A stretch of DNA of 64,000 bases from positions 62,001 to 126,000 of the forward strand of contig MWEG01000111.1 in the NCBI GenBank assembly GCA_002070945.1, in the 5' to 3' direction. Made by a program: the position numbers and the translations under genes. Below the pieces are notes generated by a model. That model worked only from the letters and a program-made list of their open reading frames with translations, did no database searches and had not been told where the DNA came from. This stretch comes from Lentisphaerae bacterium ADurb.Bin082 (lineage in GTDB: Bacteria > Verrucomicrobiota > Lentisphaeria > Oligosphaerales > Oligosphaeraceae). Positions 35,101 through 43,524 of the stretch are shown one piece after another (positions within the stretch are counted from its first letter, which is position 1; the number at the start of each line of letters is the position of its first letter).

Positions 35101-36489
35101 GGGGAAACTGTCACTATTCACAGCCCAGACGGCAAGACTCACGAACGGCTCATCGCCCAAGACGCCAAAGCCGGCGAACGTCTGTGGTTCAACATTGACG
35201 ACGCTTGGATTGACTTCAACGTCCAGGATTTGACCCGCTGCGAGGGCACCATCACCGACACCACCCTCACCCTGCGCCTGCTGCCAACCAAGCAACGACC
35301 CGGCGAGTTGCTCTGCCAGCTCGGCGACCAGCAGCAGCGCGTGTCAGTCAAGCCCGGCACATGGAGCCAGGTCGCCTTTGCCTTGCCCCAGGCCACCACG
35401 CCTACCAGACGCCTCATGAGCGTCACCATCAGCGACGAGCAGTCCAGCCAGCGCTGGCAGAGCGGCCTGATCAGCTCCTTCGCACCCGAGCGCCTCGCCA
35501 TTGATTTCCTCGAAAACTGGCGCTTCACTATGCGCCCACGCCAAGCACCCGAAACCGACGCTCCCGGCAGCAGCGGTGCGAACGTCAGACGCTTGAAAGA
35601 CATGTACTGCGGCGAGGTTCAGCACGATGGCATCTTCATGCACCCGCCGTGGAAAGGCCAAATCGGCGCTGCCTGCGCCAACTATGATTTGGAACTGCCC
35701 CAAACCGACGACGCATGGTGGTTCCGTGCCCTGGTAGGCAAACGCGATGGCAGCTACCTCGGTGACGGCATCCTCTTCCAGGTCGCTGTGCGCGACGCTG
35801 CCGGCGAAGAACGCTTGTTAGCCGAACACACGGTTGCCGGACACCGCTGGGACCTCATCAGCGCTGACCTCAGCGCCTACGCCGGCCAAAAAATCACGCT
35901 GGTTCTCATCAGCGACGTCGGCCCCAATGACGACTCTTCCGGTGACTGGGCCTGCTGGGCTGACCTGCGCATCGAATCCAAGCGACCGATTGCCAGCTAT
36001 GAACTTGATCCAGTTCCCGAACGCTATGCACAGGAAGTGCCGGAGGAGAAGCGCGTCGTCACCCCCGAACTGCTGGCCAGCGCCACCCGCGGCTGGCTCT
36101 GCTACGAAGGCCAGGGTTTCGACAGCTCAGCCAAGAGCTATCCCAGCACTGGCGTTCTCAACGGCATTGACATCGGGCTGCTCAGCCGCGCAGGCGGCAG
36201 CGAAACTGCCGACATCTGGTCCGAAGAACAGCGCGTGCCCATTCCAGCTGAAGCGCTGCGCAGCATCGGCGTATACAACGTCTTTAGACTCTGCAATCCC
36301 AATCGCGACTACTTCAAAATCCGGCGCTTCCGCCTCTTGCTGGAGCTTGCTGACGGCAGCATGTTCAGCTCATATACCTCAACCGCCGTCTTCACCCAAC
36401 CTCCCAGTTGGCCACACGCTGAGGGCATCCTCGTCGATTTCAACGACGACATCACCGTGCCCATCGCCTTTGTCCCGCTGGATGAGTAA
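32128..36489 (+). CDS. 1453-residue exported glycoside hydrolase-like protein
   Basis: It begins with a signal peptide (MKAFILSIMILVGAVLHG). Regions in order: beta-rich N-terminus (about 20-230), a beta-sandwich as found before large GH barrels (about 260-480), a TIM-barrel-like domain (about 490-830) with STAYCDVHTAVTPW and GGPVYSEGPHHCFY carrying candidate catalytic acids, and several C-terminal jelly-roll-like domains. The order of sandwich, barrel and jelly-rolls recalls endo-alpha-N-acetylgalactosaminidases (GH101) and relatives, but I cannot confirm the family. An antisense open frame of about 1066 codons here is a codon-bias artefact. It is preceded by a heptad repeat island. Confidence 0.72.
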   Translation: MKAFILSIMILVGAVLHGADTVGKRPYELDWAGRFEDTHPPLVDFERDEAWVIETSDAVASFTRSREQQIWGDYVGKLTYRRDGDIPVVTLRPPAPLALPASFDMVSCWVYGNNRGSRLVSHTPQVTIELLFALPEGTEHAINLIRVNWREWFLPIRRLDDAQQRLLNQPNTHFTGFRITNGRNLQDRTLFFDNLSFFTDEQPPLTFKPRPKRNLKPFPGQSHAANTGPGTLPFPTREETILPDSAKPGAKNSVSAENDRNFVLRYQGSDGVLSYRYTPYSGASQLITAQWQNNAPISILNGGGVQFPDDATPHWIAPEHSEVVSCAVEGDAVISQWRLRRGEDSIDARYELRIMGKTLVIDTIALGGKVGAVSFGSCEGLDGLRSIEIPYYSYGNPYGRPAVLVFKNGSDTLFLSAHIDWYRSNGSRPWGADKVSANGGVLYTPRTDGQRNDCFERFFVTVGPEFAEHLPNIPNPPSPHKQITGTHAWRAHGAGNRDNDKKYWHNIWRHGMRKVLVTDHETCWRDGDESFTFRTKAAPGKGGDAGMADYSRYMQDTLGFVYGPYNNFTDFAPVNEYWRIDLISRTADNQLQGAWYRCYAPKPQYAVEYCAELSPINQQKYRFSTAYCDVHTAVTPWSRTDYDYRVPGAGTFAATYYAFGEIMLIQKAAWGGPVYSEGPHHCFYSGLTDGNYAQDRSYYLPEKPWLVDFDLLKMHPLECNFGMGNMEMFYGRDVPLGSTSTELDASIDRFLAATVAFGHPSFLVSVGGMRRTLRGYFLLQQLHSRYTQANIAAIRYADAEGRLWNTSQAIANRAYERSQLVLDYEDGTHVVVNGHRQDDLSLTLDGKTITLPPNGFTGWTDDGSVHVISTNQNGLRADYADSPAYLYVDGRDLAFQRFPKAAGMGAGICRRDDAEHWEVILYKQADCGFAVNAVSAEALDFAGKSLGPAILRRARGLTYVIPVPGAFSYRLREGKVRFAPELRCDRDVVVPGETVTIHSPDGKTHERLIAQDAKAGERLWFNIDDAWIDFNVQDLTRCEGTITDTTLTLRLLPTKQRPGELLCQLGDQQQRVSVKPGTWSQVAFALPQATTPTRRLMSVTISDEQSSQRWQSGLISSFAPERLAIDFLENWRFTMRPRQAPETDAPGSSGANVRRLKDMYCGEVQHDGIFMHPPWKGQIGAACANYDLELPQTDDAWWFRALVGKRDGSYLGDGILFQVAVRDAAGEERLLAEHTVAGHRWDLISADLSAYAGQKITLVLISDVGPNDDSSGDWACWADLRIESKRPIASYELDPVPERYAQEVPEEKRVVTPELLASATRGWLCYEGQGFDSSAKSYPSTGVLNGIDIGLLSRAGGSETADIWSEEQRVPIPAEALRSIGVYNVFRLCNPNRDYFKIRRFRLLLELADGSMFSSYTSTAVFTQPPSWPHAEGILVDFNDDITVPIAFVPLDE

Positions 36490-36573
36490 TCGCTCCGGCA
36501 TTGATGCCAGCTGCGCCAAGTTTATCGGCGTCTATCTGTGGTGCAAATGTATGGCCCAGCTCGGCGGGGTGCG

Positions 36574-37194
36574 TCACTCATTGTGCAGCTTGAAAGTGCC
36601 TTGGAATTCGCCAGTGACGCTGTCATAGAAGTGATATGTGCCATCTTTGCGGCGTTCCCAGCGCCAGGGATGACGGGTGGCTCGCTCCTTCTTGAGGCGA
36701 TTCCGATACATCCAGCGATCCAGCCAGCTCATCGTGCCGAACCGTCGTTCTCCGGGCCGCGCCCCGGCCTTGATCCGGAAGACCTCGCGACCGGTTTCGC
36801 GCTCAATCACGTAGTACCATCCGCCGCGCTGTTCATAGCGCAATGCCTCTGGCAGCTCGCCCGCCGCCGTAGCGTCCGGATGCGGCTGTTCCAGGCGCTG
36901 CCGCTCCTTTTCCGCCTCTTGCTGCAAGCGTTCCTCTTGCTTCGACGCCCGCCGCAACCGTGACCAGAAGCGACGCAGCGCAGAGGTTCTCCGGCAGCTG
37001 CCGCCAGGACACGAAGACTGCATGCTTGCAGGTGCGCTCCAGGCGCGAACGACCATCGGCTTCACCGCAGAAATGAACGCCAAGACGTTGCCCCAATCAC
37101 CGGAAAAAGGCTCCCGGCACCATCCCGCCTGGCCAGGGCTGACCAGGCATAGAAGCCACACTATGGCAGCCATCCCTAGGACTTTTTTCGTCAT
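36574..37194 (-). CDS. Small exported basic protein of unknown function
   Basis: 206 residues with a signal peptide (MTKKVLGMAAIVWLLCLVSPGQA) and a strong AGGAGG site before 37194, which decides this start over 37245. After about 60 residues comes a highly charged, probably helical or coiled-coil stretch (SKQEERLQQEAEKERQRLEQ), followed by aromatic, repeated-looking strands (GGWYYVIERETGREVFRI; GTYHFYDSVTGEFQGTF). These two strand pairs look like duplicated short beta motifs. I do not recognise it. It faces convergently the 1453-residue protein. Confidence 0.65.
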   Translation of the reverse strand: MTKKVLGMAAIVWLLCLVSPGQAGWCREPFSGDWGNVLAFISAVKPMVVRAWSAPASMQSSCPGGSCRRTSALRRFWSRLRRASKQEERLQQEAEKERQRLEQPHPDATAAGELPEALRYEQRGGWYYVIERETGREVFRIKAGARPGERRFGTMSWLDRWMYRNRLKKERATRHPWRWERRKDGTYHFYDSVTGEFQGTFKLHNE

Positions 37195-37388
37195 CACTGC
37201 CTCCTTTTTTTGGCAGCGCACCGGCAGTAGTCGCGATGCTGGCACGTTAGGCCCGACAAGCGCAGAAGTCTCCTCAGAGCAGCAACCTTGAAGCCGCCAC
37301 TCGCCTGAAGCCTATAAAAGCCATACTGGTTTATTAGTGTCTATCAGTGGTTCGAACCCGGGGCTTGCCTAGCGCCGCCGAGTTCGTG

Positions 37389-38564
37389 TCACAGTTCGAG
37401 CATATAAATGCCGCGTTCGTAATTATGGATGCTGTCAACGGTGATGGTTCGGCTATCCTGCGACCAGCGCGGATGCAGGTCGCACCGGGCATCGCCGCAG
37501 AAGCCCTGGGGCTTGTAGTGCCGGAACAGGCCGATTTCCTCCAGCGAACCATCGGCCGGATTGACCAGCGCCAAGTGCTGGTTGCTGTTTTCGTCTGCAT
37601 ACGTGTCAGCCAGCATCCACTTGCCATCCGGGGAAAAAATAGTATGTCCAAACGGCCCCATGCCCTTAGAAATCAAAGTCGCCCGCAACGGCAGCTGACG
37701 TTCGTCAAAAACCACGTAGTCTGTGTTGTTGTTGGTGCGCCACTTGGCGTCAATCAGGACTTCTCGCGGCGTCCGTCCCCAGATTTGGTGCGAAATCATG
37801 CCGTTCCAGTAGAAATGCGGCAGCGGGCACAGCAGTTCGGAGCCGTCGACGCCGACCGTGAACATGTGCGTCTTCCAGGATGGCGCCAAGGGATTGTGGC
37901 AATGACGGAACAGCCACAAAATCCGGCTGGAGTCAATATTGAAGATAGCGTGGTTAAGCCAGACGTAGACATCGTCCAGCTCGTAAGGCACGGGATGCAA
38001 GTCCATCATCTGCCGGTAGCTGACGAGGACGCGGGAGGCGCCGCTGTGCATGTCAATCAAAAACAGCCCTTCGGTGTCATAGTCAGGATGCTCGTCACGG
38101 CTCAGCGGCGCATCGGCATAGCTGTAGCCGCGTCTTGGGATACGGCCGAAATTGAGCGACACGCCCCAACGCCCGTCCGGCGACATGGCGTACACAGGAC
38201 GGTCATATTCGCCGACCAGGCCGCGCTTTAAATCATAAATCCGCGCCAGCAATTGCTTGCGTTCAACATCATAGTCGTTGAAGATGAAACAGCCGGGGCG
38301 ATGGGGCAGCCACAACGTCATGCTCCCTTGCTGGTGGCACCATGCGCGCGTTTCAGTCAGGCCTTCGTAATGGCCATTGCGGTCAACAACGCCGACCTCC
38401 GCCGTCTCTCCGGGGAGCGGCAGCCGCGTATCCTGCGCTACCTTCAGAGTCAAATGCAGGGTCTGGTCATGATTCCAGGGGCAACGGTCGTAATACCCGA
38501 AAAAATAATGATGTCCATCCGCCGGGGTCAGCCGCTTCCAATCGTACTTGGCATGTATCCGCAT
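37389..38564 (-). CDS. Beta-propeller protein, oligogalacturonate lyase-like or TolB-like
   Basis: 391 residues, no export signal. It starts with HHYFFGYYDRCPWNHD and contains blade motifs such as RPVYAMSPDGRWGVSLNFGR, FGHTIFSPDGKWMLADTY and DLHPRWSQDSRTITVDS, each with the SPDG/SxDG turn found in TolB-like and oligogalacturonate-lyase propellers. The function of close relatives is unknown. AAGGAG about ten bases upstream supports the start at 38564. It stands alone between a small exported protein and a divergent membrane protein. Confidence 0.7.
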   Translation of the reverse strand: MRIHAKYDWKRLTPADGHHYFFGYYDRCPWNHDQTLHLTLKVAQDTRLPLPGETAEVGVVDRNGHYEGLTETRAWCHQQGSMTLWLPHRPGCFIFNDYDVERKQLLARIYDLKRGLVGEYDRPVYAMSPDGRWGVSLNFGRIPRRGYSYADAPLSRDEHPDYDTEGLFLIDMHSGASRVLVSYRQMMDLHPVPYELDDVYVWLNHAIFNIDSSRILWLFRHCHNPLAPSWKTHMFTVGVDGSELLCPLPHFYWNGMISHQIWGRTPREVLIDAKWRTNNNTDYVVFDERQLPLRATLISKGMGPFGHTIFSPDGKWMLADTYADENSNQHLALVNPADGSLEEIGLFRHYKPQGFCGDARCDLHPRWSQDSRTITVDSIHNYERGIYMLEL

Positions 38565-38792
38565 CGTTAACTGCTCCTTTTTGAAACTAAGTTGTCTTGG
38601 CAGTGAATGTTGTCATTGACGGTGCAAGCCGACGGCCTTAAACTTAAGATATACCGGAATCCATATCCGTCTCATAAAGTGACGGCGAATTTGTAAAATA
38701 GTGATCTCAAATCATCTTACATGAAAGCCTGTCCGAAAAGCCGCAACCAGAGTTTCTCGGCAAAAGTTAACTTTCGCTACGGAGAACGCGCC

Positions 38793-39605
38793 ATGTCTAC
38801 TGATTCACAACCTGAACATCAGGCAACGCCAGTTGGCCTTCCCGCCCCTAAATGGTGTTTTGTGCTGCTTGGGGTGCCCACTTTCTACATGCCCTTGGCC
38901 TACCTGCTCATGCCAGGGTGGATGGTTTTCAAGTTCGCGACCGGCAGCATGGCCGAAGAGCCGCCAAGCGCGCTCCGGGACGCATTGGGTGTAGCCTTCT
39001 ACGTTACTTGTGCCATGTTGCCAATCTACTCGGCATGGGTCGCGTTGTCAAAACGGCTGACGCGCTGGGAAAAAGCCTCTTGGCTTCTCGTGGTGATCTT
39101 CTTAAATATGCTCGGCATGCCGGTATTCTATATCTTTATGATTCGACGATATTTAGGACTGGAGAACCCCACCACGCAGCGAGATGAGGCTGCCTTGGAG
39201 CGTTTTCTCCAAAAACACGCGATAGACCGGGACTGCCTATCGGAAGAGCAACTTAATCTCCTGTTAGTTTATTGCCGGCACTGCCGCCTTGCCAAGTTGA
39301 GCATAGCGCCGATGTTAGCGTTCGCAGCTGTCTGGCTGTGCATTGCCGTGTCGTTCCCCATGAAAATATTGCCGCAATCCACGAACGTCATTTGCACAGT
39401 TGACACAACGATAGAATCTGGAGCGCTGCATCCCGCCGTCGGGTTTGCGATGCTGCTCGGAGTACTTGCGGGGATATGGGCAACGGGAAGCATCCTTACT
39501 CTGATTGCCGCACTCTGCCCCTGGCATGGCCCTCACCATCGAAAGACCCTGATAGTTTTTTTGCAGGCAACCCAGCGAAACCAGCAAACCAATCCGCCTG
39601 CCTGA
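38793..39605 (+). CDS. Polytopic membrane protein of unknown function
   Basis: 270 residues with about five hydrophobic segments (roughly 20-45, 66-88, 95-117, 171-190 and 214-238) and a charged cytoplasmic-type loop between the third and fourth (about 122-165). No family motif was recognised. The ATG at 38793 has GGAG eight bases upstream; an upstream ATG at 38721 does not. It is followed 127 bases later by a P-type ATPase, but there is no evidence for a functional link. Its codon use is less GC-biased than that of its neighbours, a possible sign of recent acquisition. Confidence 0.6.
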   Translation: MSTDSQPEHQATPVGLPAPKWCFVLLGVPTFYMPLAYLLMPGWMVFKFATGSMAEEPPSALRDALGVAFYVTCAMLPIYSAWVALSKRLTRWEKASWLLVVIFLNMLGMPVFYIFMIRRYLGLENPTTQRDEAALERFLQKHAIDRDCLSEEQLNLLLVYCRHCRLAKLSIAPMLAFAAVWLCIAVSFPMKILPQSTNVICTVDTTIESGALHPAVGFAMLLGVLAGIWATGSILTLIAALCPWHGPHHRKTLIVFLQATQRNQQTNPPA

Positions 39606-39732
39606 CGCAAGCTGGTTGAGGCCCCTAAGAATGGCATAATTCAGGAACAGGCCGGTCGGCGCCCTGGTCTAAGCGGCATTGCGTCACCCTGCCCTGTCCC
39701 ATCCTCTCTCACTATGGCAAAGGCTGCCAGCC

Positions 39733-41895
39733 ATGCAGACAATCCATTATAAAGTTGATGGCCTCGACTGCGCCGAAGAAGTCGCGATTCTGCGCCGCGA
39801 AATCGGCACTCTGGCCGGAGTGCTGAACCTAGAATTCGATGTCATCAACGCCCGCATGAGCGTTGAATACGACCCGGAAATCATCAATCCGGCCGCTATC
39901 GTCCAGGCGGTGGCGCGAACCGGCATGAAGGCATCGCCTTGGGAGCAGCGTTTGGCTGCTGACACACGAACATTCTGGGAAAAGCATGGCCAACTGGCAC
40001 TGACCATCGCCAGCGGCGTTCTGCTTCTGGCCGGTTTCACGGCTCATTGGATTAAGCACGGCAGCTTTATGCATGCTTTGACCGGCGGAGGCGAGGCCGA
40101 CCATGTCTTTCCGTTGGCCGTCTGGGTGCTTTATCTGGCCGCCATCGTCGTCGGCGCCTGGCAGGTCATACCCAAAGCCTGGCAGGCCTTGATCAGGCTG
40201 CGTCCAGACATGAATCTGCTCATGATCGTTGCCATCCTTGGCGCTATCGTCATGGGCGAATGGTTTGAAGCCGCCACCGTGTCCTTCCTGTTCGCAGTCT
40301 CCCTGCTGCTGGAGCACTGGAGCGTCGAACGAGCTCGCCGCGCCATCAGCGCCTTGATGAATTTATCCCCTCCAACAGCGCGCTATGCCGCCACCGGCCA
40401 GGAAGCGCCGGTGGAGACGATTCCGCCCGGCACCCGGATATTGGTCCGGCCCGGCGAACGCATTCCCCTGGATGGCAATGTCTGTCAAGGTGAATCGACG
40501 GTCAACCAGGCGCCTGTCACCGGGGAATCCATGCCAGTGCCCAAACGCCCAGGGGATGACGTCTTTGCCGGCACCATCAACGAAGATGGCGTTCTGGAGA
40601 TTGAAACGACCAAAGCCGCGACTGACACGACCTTGAGCCGAATCATCAGCATGGTTGAAAGCGCCCAAACCCGTCGCGCGCGGACACAGCAGTGGGTGGA
40701 CCAGTTTGCGCAGGTGTACACTCCTGCCATGATGTTCCTGGCTGCGGCCGTGGCTGTGTTGCCGCCGCTGTTGGCAGGAGCGTCCTGGTCAGAGTGGATT
40801 TACCGCGGTCTCGTCGTCCTGGTGATTGCCTGTCCATGCGCACTGGTCATCGCCACCCCGGTCGGCATTGTCTCGGCATTGACTGCGGCTGCTCGTCACG
40901 GCGTGCTCATCAAGGGCGGCATCTATCTGGAAGCCGCAGGGAGACTCCGCGCCCTAGCCATGGACAAGACCGGCACTCTGACCGAGGGGCGACCAGAAGT
41001 GCTGCGCGTCATCCCATTGCAAGGCCATACTGAAAATGAGCTGCTGGAACGCGCCGCCAGCCTGGAGGCGCACAGCCAGCACCCACTGGCGCGCGCCGTG
41101 CTTCGCCACGCCCGCGCCGCTGGACTGAATCCGCTGCCAGCCGAAAACACCCGCGTTTTAAGCGGCAAAGGCGTGGAAGGCTTCTGGCAAGGGCGGCTGT
41201 TCTGGTTGGGAAGCCACCGTTTCATGCATGAGAAAGGCCAGGAAACCGAGGCTATTCACGCCCAGGCGCTGGCATTGGAAGCTGCTGGCCATACGGTCGT
41301 CGCCATCGGCAATAACAACCATGTCTGCGGGCTGATCAGCATCGCCGACCGTCTTCGGCCAGAAGCGCGAACCTTGATCCAGGACTTGCACGAACTCGGT
41401 GTCAAACCCATAGTCATGCTGACCGGCGACAACGAAGGTACAGCCAAGGTGATCGCCCAGGAAACCGGCGTGGACGAATTCCACAGCGAACTGCTGCCGG
41501 AAGACAAGGTCGCAGTCATTGGCCGACTGGTTCGCGAGCATCGCTACGTCGCCATGGTGGGCGACGGCATCAACGACGCTCCGGCCATGGCGGCGGCTAC
41601 GTTCGGCATCGCGATGGGCGCTATGGGGTCGGACGCCGCCCTGGAAACCGCTGACATCGCCCTGATGAGCGACGATTTGTCGCGCTTACCACGGCTGATC
41701 CGCCATTCCCGCCATACCCTTGCTATCATCAAGCAGAATGTCCTGTTTGCGCTGAGCCTGAAACTGCTGTTCATCCTTCTAGCGCTTGCTGGCCAGGCTT
41801 CGCTCTGGTTGGCAATCTTGGCTGATACCGGCGCCACCCTGCTCGTGATCGCCAACAGCCTGCGCTTGCTGCGGTCAGCGCCGACCAATTCGTGA
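39733..41895 (+). CDS. Heavy-metal P1B-type ATPase, Zn/Cd type
   Basis: 720 residues. An N-terminal ferredoxin-like metal-binding domain has the motif GLDCAEE (one Cys plus acidic residues rather than CxxC). Membrane helices carry Cys367-Pro-Cys369, the metal-transport motif. The phosphorylated Asp411 lies in DKTGT; TGDN and GDGINDAPA (hinge) follow. The last helix carries DTGATLLVIANSLRLL, matching the conserved Asp of ZntA-type P1B-2 pumps. Most likely exports Zn, Cd or Pb. The start at 39733 follows AAAGG; a longer frame from 39679 adds no domain. No metal-responsive regulator is adjacent. Confidence 0.9.
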   Translation: MQTIHYKVDGLDCAEEVAILRREIGTLAGVLNLEFDVINARMSVEYDPEIINPAAIVQAVARTGMKASPWEQRLAADTRTFWEKHGQLALTIASGVLLLAGFTAHWIKHGSFMHALTGGGEADHVFPLAVWVLYLAAIVVGAWQVIPKAWQALIRLRPDMNLLMIVAILGAIVMGEWFEAATVSFLFAVSLLLEHWSVERARRAISALMNLSPPTARYAATGQEAPVETIPPGTRILVRPGERIPLDGNVCQGESTVNQAPVTGESMPVPKRPGDDVFAGTINEDGVLEIETTKAATDTTLSRIISMVESAQTRRARTQQWVDQFAQVYTPAMMFLAAAVAVLPPLLAGASWSEWIYRGLVVLVIACPCALVIATPVGIVSALTAAARHGVLIKGGIYLEAAGRLRALAMDKTGTLTEGRPEVLRVIPLQGHTENELLERAASLEAHSQHPLARAVLRHARAAGLNPLPAENTRVLSGKGVEGFWQGRLFWLGSHRFMHEKGQETEAIHAQALALEAAGHTVVAIGNNNHVCGLISIADRLRPEARTLIQDLHELGVKPIVMLTGDNEGTAKVIAQETGVDEFHSELLPEDKVAVIGRLVREHRYVAMVGDGINDAPAMAAATFGIAMGAMGSDAALETADIALMSDDLSRLPRLIRHSRHTLAIIKQNVLFALSLKLLFILLALAGQASLWLAILADTGATLLVIANSLRLLRSAPTNS

Positions 41896-42050
41896 ACCAT
41901 CAAAGCAAATCACGCTGACGATCCCAGTCAAAAACCTCGTTTTAAACTGCCGGCATTTGACAAATCACGGCCAGGAATCACAGTAAAGGCTCGTCTTTCC
42001 ACCAACTGGCCTGCTCTGTGTTCAAGTTCTTTCCCTTTTGGACATTCATA

Positions 42051-43412
42051 ATGCAAGACCCCCTTGCCGTATCCATCGTCAGCTTAGGCTGCGCTAAGAA
42101 TCTCGTTGACACCGAAGTGATCTGCGGCTCAATCGCGGCGGCTGGCCTCTACCTGGCCGCCTCTCCAGAGGACGCCGACATCGTCCTGATCAACACATGC
42201 AGCTTTATCCGCGACGCCCGGGAAGAGGCCGAAAAAGCCATCCGCGACGCCTTGCGCTGGAAAAAACGCTCCCGCCGACAACGCCGCTTAGTCGCAGTCG
42301 CTGGCTGCCTGCCGCAGCGCGACCCTGAGGGCTGCGCCCGCGCCTATCCAGACGTCGACGTCTTTCTCGGCTTAGATGATATTCCGAAAGCTGCGGAATT
42401 ATTGCGGGCTGCCTACGACAACGCCCTCCCCGGCCGCAACGTACCGAAATCATCGCTGCCGACTTATCTCTACGACCATACTGTCCCGCGGCTGACCGTG
42501 ACGCCACCGGCTTTCGCCTATATCAAGATCGCCGAGGGCTGCGACCACCGTTGCGCTTACTGCGCCATCCCAATGATCCGCGGCCGTCAACGCAGTCGCG
42601 ACCTCGCTTCAGTGTTGGCGGAATGCCGCCAACTCCTCGACCAGGGTGCGCTCGAACTCAACCTGATTGCTCAAGATACGACGCGCTACGGTCGCGAACA
42701 GCCGGATGGCCCCACGGTGGAGGAATTGCTCCGGCAGGCCGATGCCTTGCCAGGAGACTTCTGGCTGCGCCTTCTCTACGCCCATCCGCTGTATGTGACC
42801 GATGAACTGCTGGAGCTGTTAGCTGGCGGACGCCACCTCGTGCCGTATCTTGACATCCCCTTGCAGCACATCAGCGACAACGTCCTGAAAGGCATGCGGC
42901 GCGGCCTGGACAGCCGCGCCACCCGCGCCCTGCTGACCAAAATCCGCTCCCAATACCCGTCCCTGGCTCTCCGCACGACCTTCTTAGTCGGCTTCCCTGG
43001 CGAAACCGAGCAGGATTTCCAGGAATTGCTTGACTTTGTCCAGGAAATCAGATTTGAACGCCTGGGCGTATTCACCTTTTCACGAGAGGAAGGCACGGCA
43101 GCAGCTTCTCTCGACAACCAGACGCCAGCGTCAGTGGCGGAGGAGCGCCGTCAACTCCTGTTGCAGACTCAGCAAGAGATCGCCCGCGCCAACAACGAGG
43201 CCATGATCGGCAAAAAACTCACCGTGCTCCTGGAAGACCCCTTGGACAACCGTCGCTGGATAGGCCGCAGCCAGGCTGACGCGCCAGACGTGGATCAGCA
43301 GATTATCGTCAGCGCCGCCAATCGCAAAAAACTGCGCACTCCAGCCTTTGCCCAGGTCGTTATCAAGAGCGCCGACGCCTACGACCTCAACGCCGTCATC
43401 GCCGAAGCATGA
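42051..43412 (+). CDS. rimO: Ribosomal protein S12 methylthiotransferase RimO
   Basis: 453 residues. The N-terminal methylthiotransferase domain has Cys14 (SLGCAKNLVDTE, typical for RimO), Cys50 and Cys86 for the first cluster. The radical SAM motif is Cys164-x3-Cys168-x2-Cys171. A C-terminal TRAM domain follows (about 385-450). The YLDIPLQHISD motif supports RimO or MiaB, and SLGCAKNLVD favours RimO. It methylthiolates an aspartate of ribosomal protein S12. There is no strong ribosome binding site; a GTG at 42018 would add eleven residues. Likely monocistronic. Confidence 0.94.
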   Translation: MQDPLAVSIVSLGCAKNLVDTEVICGSIAAAGLYLAASPEDADIVLINTCSFIRDAREEAEKAIRDALRWKKRSRRQRRLVAVAGCLPQRDPEGCARAYPDVDVFLGLDDIPKAAELLRAAYDNALPGRNVPKSSLPTYLYDHTVPRLTVTPPAFAYIKIAEGCDHRCAYCAIPMIRGRQRSRDLASVLAECRQLLDQGALELNLIAQDTTRYGREQPDGPTVEELLRQADALPGDFWLRLLYAHPLYVTDELLELLAGGRHLVPYLDIPLQHISDNVLKGMRRGLDSRATRALLTKIRSQYPSLALRTTFLVGFPGETEQDFQELLDFVQEIRFERLGVFTFSREEGTAAASLDNQTPASVAEERRQLLLQTQQEIARANNEAMIGKKLTVLLEDPLDNRRWIGRSQADAPDVDQQIIVSAANRKKLRTPAFAQVVIKSADAYDLNAVIAEA

Positions 43413-43521
43413 CACGAATTATGAATTGTGAATTATGAATGATGAATGATGAATGCGTCTTCCACATTCAGCATTCCACATTCAGCATTCAGCATTCAGC
43501 ATTCTCGCCCCTCGCCCCTAA
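43413..43521. repeat. Heptanucleotide repeat island, copy 2
   Basis: Left arm of GAATTAT and GAATGAT heptads, spacer with ATGCGTCTTC, right arm of CATTCAG heptads, and CGCCCCTAA at the right end (43513-43521). The left CGCCCCTAA is missing, as the island abuts the rimO stop codon. It lies between convergent genes. Confidence 0.9.
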
Positions 43522-43524
43522 ATT

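Noticed and set aside
32095-35295. Antisense open frame of about 1066 codons opposite the 1453-residue protein
   Set aside because: It arises from GC-rich codon bias of the sense gene. It has no domain, a low-complexity Ala/Val/Gly composition and no ribosome binding site; the sense frame has a signal peptide and coherent domains.
37340-37390. tRNA-like GGTTCGAACCC segment
   Set aside because: Only a T-loop-like string; no acceptor, D or anticodon arms can be drawn around it.
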